DNA of 64,000 nt, taken from assembly GCA_036365515.1 (NCBI GenBank), contig CM070873.1, forward strand, positions 42,105,807 to 42,169,806. The letters run 5' to 3'. The position numbers and the translations under genes were made by a program. The notes under the pieces are model-generated. The model was given only the letters and a program-made list of their open reading frames with translations, had not been told where the DNA came from and did no database searches. This DNA comes from Torymus aiolomorphi (Eukaryota; Arthropoda; Insecta; Hymenoptera; Torymidae). Positions 1 through 11,344 of this stretch are shown here, piece after piece. Within the stretch, counting starts at the first letter, position 1; the number at the start of each line of letters is the position of its first letter.

Positions 1-305
1 TTTAAGTAGCCCACCGGTAAACTACAAACAGTCGGGCCCGCCAAGTATGTATGGGAGATCGGAGGGGCGCCCCTGCTAGAGCAACTCTAGACTTTTCTTG
101 TCCTCCCAAGATGCGTAATATTATAGAAAGTTCAAAATTGAGAAAGAATAATGAAAAATGGTGATGTGTTGGTAACTATGTAATTTTTGCTTCCTCCTAG
201 AGGAAGCTTTGTGATAGTAATTTCTTGAGTTGTTGTAAAAACATGTTATAATTGTTTTTCAAGGTGTTAGGAATCAAAATACATGATTTTTGAAAAATGT
301 GTGTC

Positions 306-306
<1 letters not shown>

Positions 307-380
<74 letters not shown>
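307..380. repeat. (GT)n microsatellite, about 37 repeats
   Basis: This is a pure GT run in the B sub-repeat. Sister tracts are at 10915-10940 (about 13 repeats), 12443-12513 (interrupted), 23035-23060 (about 13) and 24565-24626 (about 31). The lengths differ between units, so they can serve as copy-specific markers. Confidence 0.98.
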
Positions 381-385
<5 letters not shown>

Positions 386-786
386 TGCGTCTGGATCTCA
401 GCTTCTACTCGATCGATTTTAACCGGACAGGTCTCGTTCTTTTGTTTTTTTTGTGTGACGGCGGGTCAAAAATTCGTTTTTGCATTCACCGATGCGTTTT
501 TGTTTTATTTCGAGTTTTCTATTTTCTCAAAATTCATTTTTGCTTTTTTTTAATGATAAGATCGAAATATTTGAATCGAATAGATAGCATTCGAAAGGGC
601 ATTAAAATACCTATATTTTCTAAAAAAAAAAATTTCTCTAGCTATCGCGGTTCTTTTGTTATTAACAAAAACGTGTTTTTTCTTAAAAAGTTTATAACTC
701 CTAAACTTAACGGTCAATTTTTTTTTTTTAAATCATGATAATGCAGAATATAAATAGCTATAGAATGAGTAGTGCTCTTGTGTGTC

Positions 787-1337
787 TTAAGGGGTTCATC
801 CAACCAGGAACGTATCAAGAATCAATGTCACCCCGTACCGCGCGCACAGGCTTGCTCGCATGGGGCCCCCACTCTTGTAGTCAGAGCGCGTGTTTATACG
901 GGACTGACACATGACATAGCTTCGTGCCGTCTGTGAGCGTGCACACAGTGCGGCGCTCGTCTGTGTGTTCCCCACCGCTCCAGCGTCGTCTGCACGCGCT
1001 GCCGTACACCTAAAATTCCATACTTTCAACTACAATATCTTAAAAACGGATCTCTGAACTTGTAATATGATATTCTAATTATTGATCTTAATAACATATT
1101 AGTTCTTCAGACAAACGCTAAATGTATCTTTGAAGTTGTAGACTGAATCGATCTTTCACGCGTGTGCGTCCCATAAGACGCCGTGTTAAAATGCTTAAAT
1201 TTGACAATTAATATCTCGATAACGGTAAAGCTAGGCTCTTTTTTGTGAGGATATCATATAGATAATGATGTCAGGTACATGTGAAAAAAGTTTCAAAGAC
1301 TTCCTAAATAAACTGAAAATTGGATGAACCTTCTTAA
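787..1337. mobile_element. TTAA-flanked inverted-repeat element, type II
   Basis: The left end reads TTAAGGGGTTCATCCAA and the right end TTGGATGAACCTTCTTAA. This gives imperfect inverted ends inside TTAA duplications, 551 bp in all, with no coding capacity. TTAA targets are used by piggyBac and Kolobok transposons. The assignment to that group is inferred from the target site alone. The bases just left of the TTAA (GAATGAGTAGTGCTCTTG) are shared with the type I element, so the duplicated block extends beyond the TTAA there. Confidence 0.6.
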
Positions 1338-1597
1338 AGTAGTATTCCGGCTGCAGTTTTCCCCAAAAGAGAGAGGGAAAGAGAGCGCGTATTAGGTATG
1401 CGACCCTAATGCGCTTTGAGTCGCCAATGGAGAAAGTTGTGGAGTGAATGCCGAGCCCTTATATTCTTTCCCGCCTCCCTTCTTCTCTTGCCCCGTTTCT
1501 TTCTTTTCTCTTAGGGGGGTTAGTGCGGTAACGTACATGCCAAAAGTACAGCTGGTCGAACGCCGTACGCCTCACGCTCTCTCGAGTCTGCTGCCAC

Positions 1598-1668
1598 CCA
1601 CTCACCCACACACACATACACGCATGCACGCACGCACGCACGCACGCAGGCACGCACACACGCACACA

Positions 1669-1719
<51 letters not shown>

Positions 1720-1750
1720 ACAAACACACACATACAGACACACACGCACG
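1598..1750. repeat. CA/ACGC-rich microsatellite block
   Basis: Compound simple repeat of CACACA, ACGC and CA runs. Apparent reading frames of His-Thr or Val-Cys across it are artefacts. Equivalents lie at about 13725-13880 and 25848-26000. Confidence 0.95.
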
Positions 1751-1957
1751 TAATGAATAAATATTTTTTTTTAAAAAAAAATTTTTGACCGATTTATCAA
1801 TTGATTATAAATTTCTGTCAATTATATATATCATATTTTTCCGCTCACAACACATGCGCTATCTCTATACCATTCTATGCATATGCCCTCTCGTGTATAA
1901 GGTATACCTATATATAGTGCTCTCCTATAAGGTATACCTATATATAGCGCTCTCCTA

Positions 1958-2604
1958 TATATAGGTATACCTTATACACGGCGAGCACACACACGCGCGC
2001 TGCATGGTTGTACAGACTCCTAAGTCCCTATAGGGCATTTGCGCATGCGCCAAAAATTCGAGATTTCGAGATATTCGAGATATTCGAGAAAAAATCAACA
2101 TGGCGTCGCAACATGGCGTCGACCATGCCAAGGATGCATTTTTTATAGAGGGATATAGGTATACCTTATACACGGCGAGCACACACACGCGCGCTGCATG
2201 GTTGTACAGACTCCCTAAGTCCCTATAGGGCATTTGCGCATGCGCCAAAAAATTCGAGATTTCGAGATATTCGAGATATTCGAGAAAAAATCAACATGGC
2301 GTCGCAACATGGCGTCGACCATGCCAAGGATGCATTTTTTATAGAGGGATATAGGTATACCTTATACACGGCGAGCACACACACGCGCGCTGCATGGTTG
2401 TACAGACTCCCTAAGTCCCTATAGGGCATTTGCGCATGCGCCAAAAAATTCGAGATTTCGAGATATTCGAGATATTCGAGAAAAAATCAACATGGCGTCG
2501 CAACATGGCGTCGACCATGCCAAGGATGCATTTTTTATAGAGGGAAAATCAACATGGCGTCGCAACATGGCGTCGACCATGCCAAGGATGCATTTTTTAT
2601 AGAG
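1958..2604. repeat. 195-bp tandem satellite, 3 monomers plus a partial, unit 1
   Basis: Monomers start at about 1961, 2155 and 2351 with ATAGGTATACCTTATACACGG. They contain a palindromic CATTTGCGCATGCGCCAAA, an ATATTCGAGATATTCGAG stretch and two ACATGGCGTCG motifs. A shortened monomer repeats only the last part (about 2537-2604). Upstream, two inverted copies of the first motif (about 1898-1960) form small hairpins. Confidence 0.92.
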
Positions 2605-2938
2605 CACGGTCATATACACAGGTCCGGAAACTCAGCGCGCGGAGCGTGTACGCTTAGTGAAGCACGATTTTATAGTTCTCCGCCAAGCCACCAGCGCTGC
2701 TAGGCTAGCGACCACTGAGTGACGCGCATGCGCACTTTATATCTTACCGCGTGCGTACTGCGTAACTATTTGAATTAGGAGTTGGGAGAGATGGTAAAAT
2801 AAGCGCGCACGCTGCAGTGGTCGTCTAGTTGCCAACGCTTCGAGTGGTCGTCGCGCACACTAAAATTGACTTCGCTAAGGTTACTTCCCCCACCACCAAA
2901 AATATCGCTGAGTTTCCGGACCTGTGTATACGACCGTG
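2605..2938. mobile_element. Small inverted-repeat element with 8-bp target duplication, unit 1
   Basis: The ends are inverted copies of about 33 bp: CACGGTCATATACACAGG on the left and CCTGTGTATACGACCGTG on the right, each continuing with TCCGGAAACTC or its complement. TTATAGAG flanks both sides (2597-2604, 2939-2946). That motif is part of the satellite monomer, so the element jumped into the satellite. An 8-bp duplication with CA ends fits hAT-type (or P-type) transposons. The interior of 334 bp is non-coding. Confidence 0.75.
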
Positions 2939-3304
2939 TTATAGAGGGATGGGCAGCCCTATGTCAAAGAAGGTAGACGTAAATAGAAGCGCAAAGCCTG
3001 CAGGGAAATTGAGGCACCCCGAAGAAGTACGCACCCCGACCACGCGCAGCGCGGCAGTCAATTTCTAAATGCTGCGGGAACAGCTGATGCGCGGCCGGTA
3101 ACACACCACCCATACCGGCTGCAATGGTAACACGACGTACTTCGTACGTAACATTGCAAAATTATTATTTACAAAGATCTGTTATTGCTATTGCTATAAC
3201 AAAAATCATAAATAAAAGCAAATTAATCTTAAACTCATACCCCTAAACCCAAATGGGGGAACACCTTATATATTACATAGATATAATACATTCAAGTGAA
3301 TTCT

Positions 3305-3367
3305 GTTGGTCCTGTGGATAGGCGCACGCTTACTATCTTTTTGGTGCGGGTTCAAATCCATCATCGG
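3305..3367 (+). other. tRNA-like sequence (Pol III promoter-like), unit 1
   Basis: It has a D-arm-like GTGGATAGGCGCACGCTTAC followed by a B-box GGTTCAAATCC and then an unbroken T run. The acceptor and T stems do not pair well, so it is not a working tRNA. It lies in the segment that forms the left arm of the foldback near 27187-29400. Confidence 0.55.
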
Positions 3368-4529
3368 TTTTTTTTTTTTTATACATATTAAGGGGATGCC
3401 ATACTCCATTATGATGTTTTTCATCAAGCTATGTTATAGTTTTATTGACTAAAAAATGTATGTATGAAGAAGTATTTGTTATTTTAATATATGATTTGTC
3501 TTTATCTTTTGAATTTAGTTCTAGTGATTCATTCCATTTCATAGTTTCCTGCTTTAACAAATTTAAAGGTTCATTCAATTCTATATTATCAGAATGTCAC
3601 TACAATGATAAAGATTAATCAAGTTTAATTTCATTTAAATAAGCTTTTTTCATGTTGTGATTTTGTTCAATAAGTAAAATTGCCACTAAGATAGATAAAC
3701 AATAACATAATTATGAAAATATCTGTTTTCTGTGTTTAATAATGTTGAACATATAAAAAGGCAAAGTGAAGGTATAAAATTCAAGATGAATATTTTTATA
3801 TTGAGAAAACCGTGTTTTTAATTTTAACTAAATAAAAAGATCCTTACACTAATCCGACCATCATCACTAATAAAAAACCGCTCCCAATATACATTGGCAC
3901 TTAGCTTCCTCAAACTAATGTATTTATTCCTCTTTTTAATTTTTTATATGACAATAATTAATTGTATTATACAAAAGGTTCTCTATCTATCAAATATTGT
4001 CTGAAAAACGCTATTCGAAAATATTTTTAAAAAACTTTCAACCTCAAATATCTTTGGTCGTGACAGTTCAATTTTTTTGCGCAATGAATAGTTTGGAGAT
4101 ATAAAAAATCTATATCCTCTATACCAAATTTCAGGACGATTAATTGGTTTTTATTCTTGTCATCGTGTGTCAGTGAAAACGCGTTGTTTTTTTTTAAATA
4201 ATTTTTTTCTCAAAAAAAATGAAGATAATCTCTTGAAATTTATACCAAATATTATCTTCAATAAGCGTAATAAGTAAATAAAATTTTGAGTCGATAATCA
4301 AATATTTTTTGAAAAATTAATTTATGAATTATAAGAACATTTTCCATGACATACTAAAGATAATTTGAAAATTAAAAACAGAAAACGTAGGTAGTTTAAA
4401 GATTTTTTGGTTATAAAAAAAAAGAAAATCGATAAAAAATTAAAACGGAGTATTTTTTCGGGACCAAGAGAATAAGCTTTGTCCGACGAAGATAGGTGAA
4501 ATGGTTTTCGAGATATCGAGTGTTTACAT

Positions 4530-5150
4530 ACACACACACCCACCCAAGTCCTGGCCAGGCGAGCGCGCGCTTCCCCGGGGAGGAGGAGCTCCCAGGAAGT
4601 GGAGAGGGGCGAGCGAGCGAGGCCCCCGACGCGCGCGTGAGCGCCGATCGTGCGCGGCGATCGGCCGACGTCGGCGCGAGCCGCCTATGCACTTACGTGT
4701 GTGCAACCGAGCACACACGGACTTGCGTGCGCGGGGGGACCACCAGAATCGGCGCGTACCTAGAGTACGCGCCGCGTGTGTAATTCACTAACCGCCCGAG
4801 AGTCAATAAATGTAAGTGTTTCTTTTACACTTGTTTACCTGTTATTTAGCGCACCCTAATTCCGCTTCCCTATTCGGTGGCACGGTGAAGAATACCGCCG
4901 GCCTCCGCGGTCGCGAGTACGTAGAGGAGCTGGGGCAGCACGCTCGAGAGAGAGCGCGACGACGAAGTCGCGCGTTGTAACGGAGCGAAAAGGCGCGGCT
5001 GCTGCTGAAAGCACCCGACGGCGAGCAACAGCACGGAGCTGACGGGCGGCTAATCGTCGAGGGTTGGCACGAGTAAGTGCTCGCGCCTGTCAATTGCTGC
5101 GCCGTTCATCGGCAAGTCCGCGTTGAGATATAGCGCACCGAGGACAGATT
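4530..5150. other. GC-rich block of unknown origin, unit 1
   Basis: A sharply GC-rich block in AT-rich surroundings. It contains AATAAA near 4806 and reading frames on both strands rich in Arg, Ala and Ser that look like composition effects. It could be a decayed retroelement end (LTR-like) or a CpG island, but nothing decisive is visible. The copy at about 16650-17275 differs at several positions in its first 100 bp. Confidence 0.3.
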
Positions 5151-5172
5151 TTAGCCCGTTACAATAGATAAT

Positions 5173-5800
5173 ATGTGTGTGAATTTTCATCAAGATCGTA
5201 TGATTACTTTTTGAGATATTTGATTTTGAAAATTTTCGTATTTTACAAAGTTATTTTCTTTGTCGCATGATAACTAGAGAAAACAAAAATTGGTTTAATC
5301 ATATTGAAATTTTGTGGAGATGAAAAGTTCATATATTATCGTATAATATATGTCCTTTAGGTAAAATAATTTTCTCATGATTTTTAGATATTTAAGGTTA
5401 AAATTTTTTTACATTTTTTTTTAAACGTAATTTTTCAATACAACTTCATGTATCAGCTTGACATTTATAGACTATTTTATATGCGATATAGGCAATACCT
5501 GTGTAAAATTTCATCCAGATTATATGGTTATTTTTTGAGATGTTTGATATTTAAAATTTTAGTATTTTTGAAAATAACTTTCTTTGTTGTCACACAATAT
5601 AACTACGTTAAAATTGTTTTCCTTTCTTTGAAATTTGGTGGAGATGTAGAGTTCGTATATTATTTATTAGAAGAGTTCTTAGGGTAAAAGAATTCGTTTA
5701 TGAATTTCAGAGATATTTGAGGTTAAAACTATTTTAGCCCTCATTAAAATCGTAATTATTCGGGAACGCATTTATGTATACTAGAAAATGGAAATGGCAT
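5173..5800. repeat. Diverged direct duplication, period about 326 bp
   Basis: The segment starting GTGTGAATTTTCATCAAGAT (about 5174) recurs as GTGTAAAATTTCATCCAGAT near 5500. The two keep a common order (TTTTTGAGATATTTGA, a Tyr/Phe-coding AT-rich part, GTGGAGATG, ATATTTAAGGTTAAAA) with many substitutions. No gene is evident. The unit 2 equivalent is at about 17299-17925. Confidence 0.6.
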
Positions 5801-7119
5801 GCGCTATGCACGCGTGTTGTGTAGCTGTTTTTGTTTTGTAATAGCCATTTATTATTTTTAAGGTTCGAACCTTTTTCTTACATCGGAAATTCTAGAAAGA
5901 GCACACAAATAGGGACAGGGATACTACTAGAGACAAGTACCCTATGTGTGAAATTTCACAAAGAAAATATAACTTGAAGTAAAGTTTATTTAGGAATTTT
6001 AAAAGGTTTTGACGATAATATCATAATAAATTATTTTATTTATTTTTCACACATAATTTTAAAAAATCTTATCTATTATTTTATTCATATTTTATACATA
6101 ATTTAAAAATGAATACATTTTAATCTTCATAAATGAATTTAATTATAATTATGTCATAAATTGTTGCAAAAATTATAAGTTTTGTTTTTAAAAATTAATT
6201 AAAGGAATAAGCAAATTAAGTTTGAGGAAGCCACGGGCCAATGAATTGGCAGCGGTTTTTTATATAGCCTTTGACTTTTCGTAAATATCTGAAAAAATTC
6301 TTATGAATTTTAGAAATAGAAAGAAGGCATTATAGTTATATAATTAAAATAATTTTCGTCCACACATGCGTAAAGTGCATAGGTTCTATAAAGTTTTGTA
6401 GGACTATGTGAGCTATTGGGTTTCTTGGGTGTTAAGTAGTACTTCATGCCCACTGGCTGAATAATTTTGAAGTTGCAACGTGCGCGTACAATGTAATCTT
6501 ACACGCGAAGTACGAAAATTTCTTTTATGTTAGTCAAGTTAACTTATGGCCGGTACTTGACTGCAATAAACTGATTTCAGTACTTTCTTGTGTTTAATTT
6601 GTATAGAAGGATGAACAAATTTGAATACATTTCTGAAAACAGTCATACTTCCGACAGTTGTTTGCATTACTTGACTATCGATAATCGATTTCACAACTTC
6701 CGTTTGTTTGATTTGCAGTGAACAATTTGAATGTACTTAGAACATATAATTTGTTCAGCATACATTGACTCAAAGAAGTACAAGACTTTTTTACTAGTAT
6801 TTATTTGATTTCTTTAAAAAAATCATAAATATTATTTTATAGATTATACAGAAAAAACTTCTATACTTGCATTATTTTGTACTTTCGTAGAAAGTTTTAT
6901 TAAAAATATTATTATGTGTACAGATATGAAAACAATTATTACCATTTGTAGAGAGTGCTTATTGAATAGACGAGATTAGAATAAATAAAAAAACTAGACA
7001 AATTGTGTTATTAGAATATACTTAAAAAATTAGTTTTTTAAAGAAAAGAACGTGTTGATTGTTTTGAAAAAATATTTAAGCTCTCATTAAAGTTTTTGTT
7101 ACAGAGTTTGACGGATATT
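5801..7119. other. AT-rich non-coding stretch, unit 1
   Basis: No gene, RNA or clear element seen. The unit 2 equivalent is at about 17926-19242. Confidence 0.6.
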
Positions 7120-7251
7120 GAGAGAGAAGAAGAAACGGAGAGAGAGAGAGAGAGGGGAGAGAGGGGAGAAAGAGAGAGAGGGAGCGAGAAGGGGAAAAAG
7201 AAAGGGAGGGAGAAAGAGAGGGCGAGAGGGAGATAGAGTGGGAGAGAGAGA
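7120..7251. repeat. GA-rich low-complexity tract, unit 1
   Basis: Imperfect GAGA/GGGAGA run. The counterpart is at about 19244-19375. Confidence 0.9.
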
Positions 7252-7646
7252 CTAATACTTGCCTTAGTTTAAACTTTTGTAAAATGGTTTTATTACTTTC
7301 TTTCAAAAGCGAATCTATATCATTTTTCATTGCAGTAAATAGATGTGGTAGCTCAAGATATGAATATAATATACTGGTTTAGGCTCCGTAACTAATTCAG
7401 CAAAATTCATAACTATCATTACACTTTTTGACCCAATTTGAAATTCAACAGGGTCAATATATATGTGCGACCTAGTATAGCCGATGGTGCGACTCTACGA
7501 GGCCATCTAGCGGAGAGGGCAGGAAGGTAAAGTGGAAGAGAGGTTAGATGTGAGAGAGGTCGGTAAGGTAGGTAGTGTAGTTTCGTCCCGGGTTACCATC
7601 GTGGACTCTTCAGTAAGGCTTGATGGTAACCCTGCCTTAGACTGGC

Positions 7647-8012
7647 GGACATTAAAATTTAAATTTCGGTGTCCGCCATCTTGGATCCGCCATCTTGAAT
7701 TTTGCAAATCTGATATCAGATTCGTAATCAGCGACCCCGAAAACCCCTGAGTAATAATTTTCATCGGTATTCTCGAAGATTTAAATTTTGGTGTCCGCCA
7801 TCTTGGATCGGCTATTTTGAATTTTGCAAATCTGACATCAGATTCGTAATCAGCGACACCAAAAACCCCTTATTAAACATTTTTAGCCTCAAATACACTA
7901 TTTTTAATTTTTTCGTCCGCCATCTTTTGTCCGCCATCTTGGATTTGAAAAAATCAAAATTCTGATGGCATATTCGTACTCAGCGACCCCAAAAACCCCC
8001 GAGTAAGAAATT
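7647..8012. repeat. Three tandem copies of a 122-bp CCGCCATCTTGGA repeat, unit 1
   Basis: GTCCGCCATCTTGGA recurs at about 7671, 7793 and 7935, each followed by an ATTCGTAATCAGCGACCCC-type block and a run of AAAACCCC. Short extra CCGCCATCTT copies sit within. The repeats are diverged from one another, so they are older than the array amplification. Confidence 0.85.
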
Positions 8013-8631
8013 TCAGGTCAAAATAGTGAATAGAAAAATGTGTGCTTCGAAGGGTTAAATATGATTTATGATTTATTTATACATTCTTATGGTATTCAAG
8101 AAACAAATTTTTAGTCTGTGACGGCTTGCATGAATTTGAATGGAATCAGCCATAATAATTGGTATGGGTACAAGTCAAGAGGGTATAAAACAATAACGTG
8201 ATAATTATTTTCTCTTAATAATAAAATTTATTTAAACTCAAGTATTTACATATTATTTACAATAAATCATACAACTTTACATTTTATTATAAATAAAATT
8301 ATAACAAATTTTATTTATTGTGAATACAATCAGTACATAATTAAAAAATATACACCATGATCTACAACAAAAACAACAACGACAAAAACAATTGTTATAC
8401 GTTACACATGCCTCTCTATATCGAGATTGTTCTTACTGAGTGACTAACGCGTGAGGAAATGAGGATGCACAAGAGTTAATTTCATGAAACTCCAACTATT
8501 AGAAACATTCGTATTTGTTTCGTGTCTGGATCCGAAATGCTGCTTTTTCATATAGCCATCTTCAAGGCAATCGACGCGGCTGCTTACCGCCGATCATCGG
8601 AGAATCATTATCCTTTTCCCACACTCGCGAG

Positions 8632-9752
8632 TCATTTACGTCGCCAGACGACGAAGTGCGGAGCTTCAGTGTACGTACTCTTGTGATCGCCACAGGGATG
8701 GCAATTCCCGCTTTCTTCATATATACATTGGGCACATGTACTCATTACGAACAACTTAAGGTTGGGTGCTCTTCGGAATAGTATATCGAGTTCTTCACGT
8801 GGCATTTCATTTTTTGTCACTAATAAACAAGCCTTCTCAGATCAGGCAGGCTAAACAGCGGCGCAATGATACTTTCGTTACATTGATAGTCCCAGGGAAA
8901 GGCCAAGGTCAGACGCTCTAGTTTCCGACAATTCTCAGCAATATCAACTATCAATGCGGCCTCCAACTTTCCGCTTTCAGCTTGCAGATTTAAGGATCGT
9001 AGATTTTTCAACTTGTACAAGTTTTGAAGGTACCACGTGTCGTTCAGACAGGGATCGTAACTGAACTCGACGAGTGACTCAGCAAGTTTGTCCGCTAGCC
9101 CGTCGGTCAATGCGAATATTCTACACTTCGATATCTGCAGAAACTCCAGTTGACCAGGGTCAAGGTGATCGAAAACGCTCGGTCCGCACCAGAGGTGAGA
9201 ATCAACCTGCAACCGACGCAGTCGCTTGTTCGTGCGGAACAGTTGTCTTAACTCGGCGCAATACCTGTCTGCGAAGGCATAGAAGCTCAACGCTTCGAGG
9301 TTACTGCCGATGGCTAACCAATCCTTGCGATTTAAACTTAGGGTACCTAGGTGCAGACACTTTAGCTTGGGGCAGAGCCCAACTATCCATTCGATCGTAC
9401 CCGTTTTAAAATTCAAAGTATCGCACTGCGTAAAGTCGATCTCCTCAATGTAGGGTCCACGTCGTTGCAGGCTCTCCTCCAGCATGTTGGCGCTCTTCTT
9501 CTCGTTGCTGTTGGCTTGCTGGAATGGAAAGCCACCCATGTCATCGTCGATTATCAGACGCTTGGAGTAGAAGCACCAGTTGGCTTCGCTGATGCCACGC
9601 CAGCGTTTGCAGACGCTTTCAATGCGTATCCTGTCGATGCAGGGCAGTTTGTTGAAGATTATACCCAAACTGTCGTCGTCCAGGTCATTGATGGTGAACT
9701 CACTGTTTGCCGCAGCAGCGCTGGATGAGGGAATTTTTTTTTCGACTTCCAT
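8632..9752 (-). CDS. F-box/LRR protein, array copy 1 (frameshift near C-terminus)
   Basis: Single-exon gene of about 373 codons. Residues 22-60 form an F-box (LDDDSLGIIFNKLPC, then SVCKRWRGISEANW), the part of such proteins that binds Skp1 in SCF ubiquitin ligases. It is followed by leucine-rich repeats (CPKLKCLHLG, NLRSLNLQ, KLERLTLAF, LPDLRRLVLL) likely to bind substrate. ATG at 9752 was chosen because it begins MEVEKK just before the F-box. A longer frame reaching 10157 runs into the upstream TTAA element and is unlikely to be coding. Near 8829 this copy has AAA where copy 2 has AAAA, so the frame stops at 8820 after ...RRLVY and about 62 C-terminal residues are displaced. The substrate is unknown. 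The shift could be a real mutation or a homopolymer sequencing error. Confidence 0.78.
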
Positions 9753-9874
9753 GTTCAATATCTTTGAGTCTTCACGTTTAAAAGTAGAACAGAAATAACA
9801 GTTCCGGTCAAAACTTTGATCTGATGCGTCTAGTCTGAATTCCAAACCGAGAATGAGTAGTGCTCTTGTGTGTC

Positions 9875-10367
9875 TTAAGGGGGTCTCAACAACGAGGCCC
9901 GAACCCACAGAGCACGGCGCCCCGTGCGACGCGTACAGGCTCTCGCATGCGCTCCCCCTCTCTTTCTGTTGAGAGTTGCTTGCTACGGGACTGAGCACAG
10001 ACACCGAGAGACGCCTGCTGTGTGTGCGCAGCAAGCGTGCGCGCCAGCGGCGCTCCCGCTCTCTCTCCCCTTGCCATGCATGCGTCTCACGCGCGCGTGA
10101 ACCGCTGGGCTTTCTCAGATTTGAATGTCTTGTTCTAATAGATGTCATTAATAACATTTCGGTTTTTAGAAAAATTGCTAAGAAAACTTTTCGAGTTACA
10201 GACGAAAACGTTCATTTCAAATGCGCGACTTTGATGTTTAATATCTCGAGAACTAAACCGCTGGGAGTTTTTAGATGGAAATATCTTATAGACAATAGTA
10301 TTATCAACACCTGGTCAAAATTGAGAGAAATTTCTAAGAAAAGGCGTTTTGGGTGAAACCCCCTTAA
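9875..10367. mobile_element. TTAA-flanked element, type I, upstream of F-box gene copy 1
   Basis: The left end is TTAAGGGGGTCTCA and the right end TGAAACCCCCTTAA, 493 bp, non-coding. The interior is a diverged relative of the type II interior: both keep an ACAGGCT...CGCATG block, a TACGGGACTGA block and an AATATCTCGA block. It lies about 120 bp upstream of the F-box start codon, so it may supply promoter or leader sequence (inference). Confidence 0.6.
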
Positions 10368-10914
10368 AGTACTATTCCGGCTGCGGTTTTCCCCAAAAGA
10401 GAGAGGGAGAGAGAGCGCGTATTAGGTATGCGACCCTAATGCGCTTTGAGTCGCCAATGGAGAAAGTTGTGGAGCGAATGCCGAGCACTTATATTCTTTC
10501 CCGCCTCCCTTCTTCTCTTGCCCCGTTTCGTTCTCTTCTCTTAAGCCACTCTACGAATGTAGACATAAATATTGTTAATGAATTTATGCAAAAATTTAGT
10601 ATTCTACATTTAAGTAGCCCACCGGTAAACTACAAACAGTCGGGCCCGCCAAGTATGTATGGGAGATCGGAGGGGCGCCCCTGCTAGAGCAACTCTAGAC
10701 TTCTCTTGTCCTCCCAAGATGCGTAATATTATAGAAAGTTCAAAATTGAGAAAGAATAATGAAAAATGGTGATGTGTTGGTAACTATGTAATTTTTGCTT
10801 CCTCCTAGAGGAAGCTTTGTGATAGTAATTTCTTGAGTTGTTGTAAAAACATGTTATAATTGTTTTTCAAGGTGTTAGGAATCAAAATACATGATTTTTG
10901 AAAAATGTGTGTCG

Positions 10915-10940
<26 letters not shown>
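10915..10940. repeat. (GT)13 microsatellite in A sub-repeat
   Basis: Short GT run. The same short length in unit 2 (23035-23060) separates A from B sub-repeats. Confidence 0.95.
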
Positions 10941-10945
<5 letters not shown>

Positions 10946-11344
10946 CGTCTGGATCTCAGCTTCTACTCGATCGATTTTAACCGGACAGGTCTCGTTCTTT
11001 TGTTTTTTCTTGTGTGACGGCGGGTCAAAAATTCGTTTTTGCATTCACCGATGCGTTTTTGTTTTATTTCGAGTTTTCTATTTTCTCAAAATTCAGTTTT
11101 GCTTTTTTTTTAATGATAAGATCGAAATATTTGAATCGAATAGATAGCATTCGAAAGAGCATTAAAATACCTATATTTTCTAAAAAAAAATTTCTCTAGC
11201 TATCGCGGTTCTTTTGTTATTAACAAAAACGTGTTTTTTCTTAAAAGTTTATAACTCCTAAACTTAACGGTCAATTTTTTTTTTTTTAAATCATGATAAT
11301 GCAGAATATAAATAGCTATAGAATGAGTAGTGCTCTTGTGTGTC

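Larger units (their letters stand above)
1..1337. repeat. B sub-repeat, partial (cut by window edge)
   Basis: It matches 12137-13469 and 24259-25585. B-type diagnostic bases are present: CGCTGCCG near 1000, GTTCTTCAG near 1108 and TGCTTAAATT near 1191. A-type copies read CGCGGCCG, GTTTTTCAG and TGCTCAAATT at these points. Confidence 0.85.

Noticed and set aside
283..738. Long open frames rich in Val-Cys or His-Thr across GT/CA microsatellites (also near 1444, 12419, 13579, 24541, 25692)
   Set aside because: They are translations of simple repeats with changing lengths between copies and no conserved protein.
3305..3367. Functional tRNA gene
   Set aside because: The B-box is good but T-stem and acceptor pairing fail. 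The foldback copies have the same faults.
4411..4791. Arg/Ala-rich frames on both strands in the GC-rich block
   Set aside because: Both strands are open at once and the frames differ between units, as expected from composition alone.
4790..5100. Solo LTR of a retrotransposon
   Set aside because: An AATAAA and a TGGCACGG word are present, but no terminal TG/CA ends, target duplication or paired LTR could be found.
5448..5687. 79-codon AT-rich frame repeated in unit 2
   Set aside because: It lies within a decayed 326-bp duplication whose sister copy does not keep the frame.
9074..9728. Plus-strand open frames opposite the F-box gene (also at 21198-21852)
   Set aside because: Antisense shadows of a clear minus-strand gene.
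9753..10157. N-terminal extension of the array F-box protein to 445 residues
   Set aside because: The extension runs into the TTAA-flanked element and is Arg/Ser-rich. In unit 2 it is in a different frame. MEVEKK at 9752 is the natural start.
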